A stretch of 64,000 nt of DNA from Gossypium raimondii (taxonomy: Eukaryota; Streptophyta; Magnoliopsida; Malvales; Malvaceae), in NCBI RefSeq assembly GCF_025698545.1, contig NC_068571.1:42255733-42319732 (forward strand), in the 5' to 3' direction. This document shows positions 58,529-64,000 of the stretch, one piece after another. Numbering within the stretch: the stretch's first letter is position 1; every line of letters begins with the position of its first letter. Both the position numbers and the translations under genes were made by a program. The notes below the pieces were generated by a model, which saw nothing but the letters and a program-made list of their open reading frames with translations, was not told the DNA's origin and made no database searches.

Positions 58529-60568
58529 TCACGGTTCGAGCTTCAAGGAAACAACGCGCGATTGTCTGTTCCGTTTTGCCACCTTGAGAAAGACTAACGA
58601 AAGGCATGAAGGTGCCCACCACGGCCTGCGAACTTTTTGCTCTCCCTTTAGACAAGCCACTGAAGAATACAATTCATAAATATGTATATCAATAAAGGAC
58701 AATAGCTACGAGGTGTCGAAGAATACAGGCAAGAAAAAATGTTTTCTTGATCGGAAAGCAATTGAATATCGTTAAACCAACTGGACATGATATACAAAAT
58801 ATCTAAACCAATCACTCAGTGTATTCCTATTTTATCAATTCATATGCAAAAGGCAAAGCTGCTATGACATAAGTTGGGTACGGGAAGTGATTTACGAGAG
58901 TGGGTAAAATATTCACGCTTTATAGGTACATATGATGCACAATGAAATGACCCGAAGCTAGACAACTACTGCGTGCGGCAAGAAAAGCTATATATATACC
59001 TTTTATTCGTCTAAGTTCCTTGCATAGAGTGATGAAGTCTCCCCATTTCATATGGCATCGTCTTATAAACCGAAGAATCTGTTCAGTTGTAAACATAGAC
59101 ATGCCTTCTAGGTATTCCCCATTGACACCGTTTTCTTTGAAAATCAGACGATAGCTACCGAGATTTATCTCTTCCAACCACATCCCGACATCCTGCCAGA
59201 AGTGAAAGATCACAACACAAGAGCATGTTATTGAATCAAATGTACTTACCGAATGTTTTTCTGTCAAACATCAAAAGAACATGTTACAAAATGTTCCCCA
59301 ACGGCTTCAAGAACTTTTTGCTTAGACAACATCGTAATTTGGTTACACACTTGCAGCATAATTACGTATATTGGCTGAATTATACAACGACAAAGTGCAT
59401 TTGTGGCTTAGTTGATTCATCGAAAACATATAGTTGTAGAATTCCTAATCATTTAACAAGCACATAGAAGTCTTCTAAGGAGAATGAATATACATGTATA
59501 TACATAGCTAATCCACCTCAAAAACAGTTAATTATGGGTAAAAGTACCATAAAGGCCTCTGTACTAGGCCCCTATTAAAAATTGGCACTTGTACCATAAA
59601 GGCCCTCGATTAAAAAAATGGGCAAACTGGTCTTCGTACATTTAATCAAAGAGCAAATTAGTTTTTTATGTTAAAATTTTCATCTATTTTTATTGTTAAA
59701 AACTTGCGTCTCTAACAGAATAACTAGACAATGGCACGTGACGTGCCATGTGTACGTCATGTTAACATATAAATACCAGTTTTTAACAGTAGAAATGGTT
59801 GGAAATTTTAACCTTGGGACCAGTTTGCTCTTTTATCTAACGTATAAGGACTAATTTTCCCATTTTCCTAATCATTTGATGGGCACATACAAGTCTTCCA
59901 AGGAGAATGAATATATATTGACATAGCTAGTCCATCTCTAAAACAGTTAATTATGGCATCTCACGCAAGTCAATAGTATGTCTCATAACTTGAAAATAAA
60001 CAGCTCATCATCAATGATGAATACCCATCTTCTGCACCTGCTGGTATTTACTGTCATCTTCTTGAAAAAGTCTACCTGAATTGGAATTTAGTAAAGAGGC
60101 AAATCCAAGATCCCAACCTTACTCAGAAATCCACAGGTGGGAAAAGAACTTTCCTTTTTCTTTCTCTTTTTCATTTCTTCTCTACACTCATTAAATTGAC
60201 AACTTGTATGAAACCAGGGGGTACTTTATCAGAAATGTTGAAACAACAGATGCTGAGTTAAGGAGAAATTAAGAAATTTGTCATACAATTTCTGCAGATT
60301 GCAGGTATCTAAACCATATAGACAGTATGGACTTGTAGTTATGGTTGGACAGCCACAGATCTACGAAATTTCAACTTATCCACTCAACCGGCCTCATCAT
60401 TACCTACATGAACAACTTTTTAATAATGATGTTCATTGTTGCAAATGCAAGCTTTGTGACACAGACTAAAAACAATTGTAGAGAAGATTCATTACGAGTT
60501 ACAATAATGTTACAAAACCACAATCTAGTAATCAAGTAACATACCTGCGGGGCAGGTGGAATAACCAT
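58529..60568 (-). CDS. Small SAM-domain protein
   Basis: Three coding exons on the minus strand: 60545-60568 (24 nt), 59000-59192 and 58529-58659, all GT-AG and in phase, giving 115 aa. Exon 1 gives MVIPPAPQ; exon 2 gives the sterile alpha motif (DVGMWLEEINLGSY, FKENGVNGEYLEGMSMFT, then ILRFIRRCH); exon 3 gives a basic tail (VACLKGEQKVRRPWWAPSC, ending RQSRVVSLKLEP). The SAM domain mediates protein-protein contacts. I recall Arabidopsis At3g07760 as a short SAM protein near OBE1, but cannot confirm the match. A leader exon probably ends at about 61256 (minus-strand TGTTGAG before GTAATA). Confidence 0.85.
59442..59956. repeat. Duplicated block and foldback element in intron 1 of the SAM gene
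   Basis: About 95 bp at 59442-59537 (TTCCTAATCATTT, AAGTCTTC, AAGGAGAATGAATAT, AAAACAGTTAATTATGG) recurs directly at 59865-59956. Between the copies lies a foldback element starting GGTAAAAGTACCATA and centred on ATGGCACGTGACGTGCCAT, related to the MITE at 27259. The large direct repeats are far longer than any target duplication. Confidence 0.75.
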
Positions 60569-61720
60569 GAAAGAGGCAAAAATGACAACCTTGAACAAGC
60601 ATTGTTAGAAGAAATACGCCTTAGCAATGAACAACAAAAGCACCTCAGAGACTCTTTCGGGCGAGGCATATTTGATTAGGCTGACACCTAGTTTGCCGAG
60701 GAACATGTTTTTTTTATTATAACTACAGGTGGTCTAAGACTACTCATGTTCGGGCAGGTTGGCATTCAAATAAAACCCTCTCAATAGTAATGACTCGAGG
60801 ATTCGAACTTGGTCCAAATGTTTACCAGCACTTGGTTCTGCTTTTCTTGTGCCTTATAGCTGAAGCAATATAAGGATTCTAGCACCTAATGCATGCCTTA
60901 TGCCCCAAACTAAACAAGAGTGAAGAATCAAAATCAACTAAATCAAGGCAAAAAAAACTCAATCAAGGCCTATTTTTGATTTGATCATAAGGGTCAATTC
61001 AGTTCACTTTAACAGTTCCCTACAATCAAAACATGGAAAAGAACAGTACAATTTGAGCTATGTTCAGTGAAGAAATGTCAGAGTCAAAATTCCCAACTGA
61101 AAATTTTACTAAGCATAATTAGCAAAAAATCCGCCATTTTACAAAAATATCACATGAAGAAAAAAAAACACTCGAGATCTGAACTTTACAGCAAAAAAAA
61201 AAAAATTCCAAATATAATAAGAAGTAAATATAAATACAAAAAGATAAAATATTACCTCAACAGTCCAAATGAAGAAATCGAGTGGCTCAGGCGCTTGTTC
61301 TTTGCTCATCTTTTTCTATTAGCTCGACCCAGTTTACCTGTTATATTTATCACCAATTTCCCATCAAAATTTACCGCCAAATTAAATTGAAAATAAAATT
61401 AATCCCAGAAAAACAAAAAAAAAATGTCTATTTGATCCCTGGAAATCGGATAAGAAAAAAAAGAAGAAAACTGGAGAACAACAGGTTTTAGGGTCAGACT
61501 GACAGTTGTTGAGATCTCAGTTCTCCTTCTCCTTTCTCTTTCCTTTTATTTTCTTTATTATTTTATTTTCTCGGGAAGCAAACAACATAGAAAAAGAAAG
61601 AAAAAAAAAACGTACCTTTGCGAGAAAATGAAAGAGTAAGAGAGAGAGAAAAAGAGAACTTTTAGGGTTTGGATTTCTTTTTGCTACATTTGAGAAATAT
61701 TGAGATTGAAATTATTTGAG
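60569..61720 (-). promoter_or_regulatory. Leader intron, leader exon and promoter of the SAM gene
   Basis: A noncoding first exon probably spans about 61256 to 61600 and beyond; a leader intron follows down to an acceptor (TTCAAG) at about 60590. Polypyrimidine-rich leader sequence (minus strand) is seen at 61500-61640. A short Pro/Cys-poor frame on the plus strand at 61067-61390 is a shadow. Confidence 0.45.
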
Positions 61721-64000
61721 AGAGAAAGATGAGAAGAAATGAAAACTAAAATATATATATTTATAATACAATATTAAATAATTGTTATTTGATATAGAGT
61801 CCTTTAATTTTATATGTCAATCAACATTTGTCTTTAATTATTATTAATAATTTTTTAAAATAAAATAATTTTAATTCATCTATAAAAAAGTTAGAATTAT
61901 ATAAAAATCTTAAAATCAATCCTTATTTATTATTTCTTGTCTCATGCATTCAATTTTCAATCTAAAATTAAATTATATTTTGTTATCTTTTCTTAAAAAA
62001 TGAATAAATTAGTTCATATGTACTAGTTCAAAGAACAAACAAAATCTATCTATTAAAAATTCATCTGTATGCCTCACGGGGAACGCCACGTTTAATTATC
62101 TGGATATTTTCTCCACCATGTCATTTTTTTATCAGTGAAAATGGATGAAAAGAATCTATTTATAATATATATAAAAAAATAGTTTATAAATGTATATATA
62201 TTTTTAAAAAATAGTAACCAAAGTGAATCAAAAATGAATGGGACCATCCTATCCATGTCTAGATTATGAAAGTACAAGGAGGAGATTACCATGTAATAAG
62301 TGGGGCCCAGTAGAGACCCATGATCTAAAATAAAAAAGTGGATGGTGATGATGCGATAGATTCCAAGAGCTGCGTATTATTTTGAATTTTTATTAAATTA
62401 TTTAATATCCAATTAAAATTAAAGTAATTCTTAGGACTACCAATTGATTTGGCTCCTTCTTCCTGAGTAAAATCCCACCCTATAAATTTATGTTAATGCA
62501 TGGAGTGATATTAAAATCGATAAAAAGTAAAATTAATTTGATTAAAAGTATTCATGAATCAGATTAAATTTGAGATAGAGGAGTAATTGGAGGTTGTTTA
62601 CTGATAATTGGTACACTCCACTAACAACAAACAAACCAAACACCATTTAACCGTTTTTGCATCGTAGGTCCCTAATATTTTATGCACCAAGAGTTTCATT
62701 ATAACAGTGGTTTTTTTCATGGATTGATATTGGTGCGATTCCTAAAATTAATAAACAATTAGCTCTATTTAGTCTATAGATTGCCCATCAACCATCAAAG
62801 GTAATTTTGGTTTATGGAGTAAATAAGGGTCAAAATAAAATTTTAAAGTTTGGAAAATATTTATTTAAAAATGGTTAAATTGAATACTTTGCAATTAGGG
62901 GACTATAATTTTTGGGCTATGGCCCAACCTGTCCCAAACTATGCTCATATTTATCAAATCATCCTAAAATGGATGAAAAATAATTAAAGTTTGCTAACTT
63001 TATTGACATGACATACATGTGGATTGCCAAGTAAATGTCATGTAAGCAATTAATTAATTTTTAAAAATTAAAAAATTATTTTTTAGAAAAAAATAAAAAT
63101 TAAAAAAATTAAGTAATTGCTGATGTGGCACACACGTGGATTGCAAAATTAACAAACGTTAACTTTTTCATCCATTTTTTAGTAATTTGACAAAATGTAA
63201 ATTCGAGGGTTAAAAGAGACGAAAAATTAGATGAAAAGATAAAATGATTCTTTTGTAAGGTTAACGAGTCAAAAAGTCATTATACCTTTTATTTATGTTG
63301 AATTCTTGCATTCAAAAAGTCAATTTTATTTTTATTTCATCAACATGACCACATTTGCATTCAGATGTATATTTAATTATTGATTTTAATTTTACTACTA
63401 AAGTAACCGATCACATTATTGTCATCATTTTTTATCTTACCAAAATTAATCTATACTATTTTTTAATCTCTTGGTTAAGTTGATGTCGACCTCAACTGAG
63501 TCACCAACTCGGTTAGAAACATTATGAATATGCCCTTTCGTAATTAAGATAAGTTATATTATTTAAGGATATTTTAATTTTTTAATTCAAAAACCAATAA
63601 AAACATGCATAAAGTGGGGTTTAAAGCTAAACTGATTGTATTAAGTAAAACTTTAATTTACCACTCAACTAATGTTTATTTTGTTAGTTTTACATTTTAA
63701 TTTTATTATGCACACTTCATTACTTTCATCATTTGTGTATATGTTAATAATATATTTGATTGAGTTGGTATCACAAGTTAACTCGACACAAGCTTAAGAT
63801 TGATGACAACACAATGATAAACAATTTAATCTGTTTTTTAATTTTAATATCGTTTACATTTCATGTGTTATTATTAATTAATTTTAAATCATACGTTTTA
63901 TTATTTATTAGATATTATTTTTAAACCCCAAATTATATTCTATATTTATAATTTTCATAGATAAAATTTTTAAAATTATGTATGGAGTCAAAATTTTAAG
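61721..64000. other. Intergenic to window end
   Basis: AT-rich with no supported gene. About 62935-63290 is a foldback element related to 9188-9611: it shares TTTATCAAATCA(C/T)CCTAAAAT, GACATACATGTGGATTGC, GCAATTAATTAATTTTTAAA and the end AAAAAGTCATTATA; its left end is decayed. Confidence 0.5.

Overview
The window looks like nuclear DNA of a eudicot, most likely a cotton-type Malvaceae (Gossypium). It is AT-rich and has plant GT-AG introns, many small foldback transposons, one solo LTR and a 4.6-kb plastid-derived insert. The proteins resemble eudicot families I know from memory; no database search was possible.

Layout. 0.8-3.4 kb: a four-exon gene (+) for a PHD-finger plus telobox-type Myb protein. 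5.1-12.1 kb: a decayed tandem array of a very short two-exon gene, with a signal-peptide exon and a proline-rich C-terminal exon. One unit (8905-10043) is intact and would encode an 80-residue secreted peptide; three others are broken. 11-20.4 kb: transposon-rich ground with a hAT-type MITE carrying perfect 8-bp duplications, nested foldback elements, a 2.0-kb solo LTR, a LINE-like RNase H fragment and a 918-bp long-TIR Mutator-like element. 21.1-25.7 kb: a nuclear plastid insert carrying decayed rpl20, rps12 exon 1, clpP and psbB in plastid order.

26.4-62 kb is gene-rich: a group III CONSTANS-like gene (COL9/10 type, +), a XERICO-like RING-H2 gene (+), an O-fucosyltransferase-like type II membrane protein (-), an OBERON PHD protein (-), an AMP1-type M28 carboxypeptidase with ten coding exons (+), a 118-aa plant-specific protein (-), and a 115-aa SAM-domain protein (-) whose first coding exon is only 24 nt. 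Exon coordinates were read from splice signals and checked for phase.

No operon-like logic is expected. Several genes concern hormones or development: XERICO with ABA, AMP1 with meristem size, OBERON with meristem establishment, COL with light and flowering time. Their order recalls two Arabidopsis neighbourhoods (COL9/SAM/OBE1 on chromosome 3; XERICO and a fucosyltransferase-like gene on chromosome 2), which suggests conserved microsynteny. The most novel item is the small secreted-peptide family at 5-12 kb.
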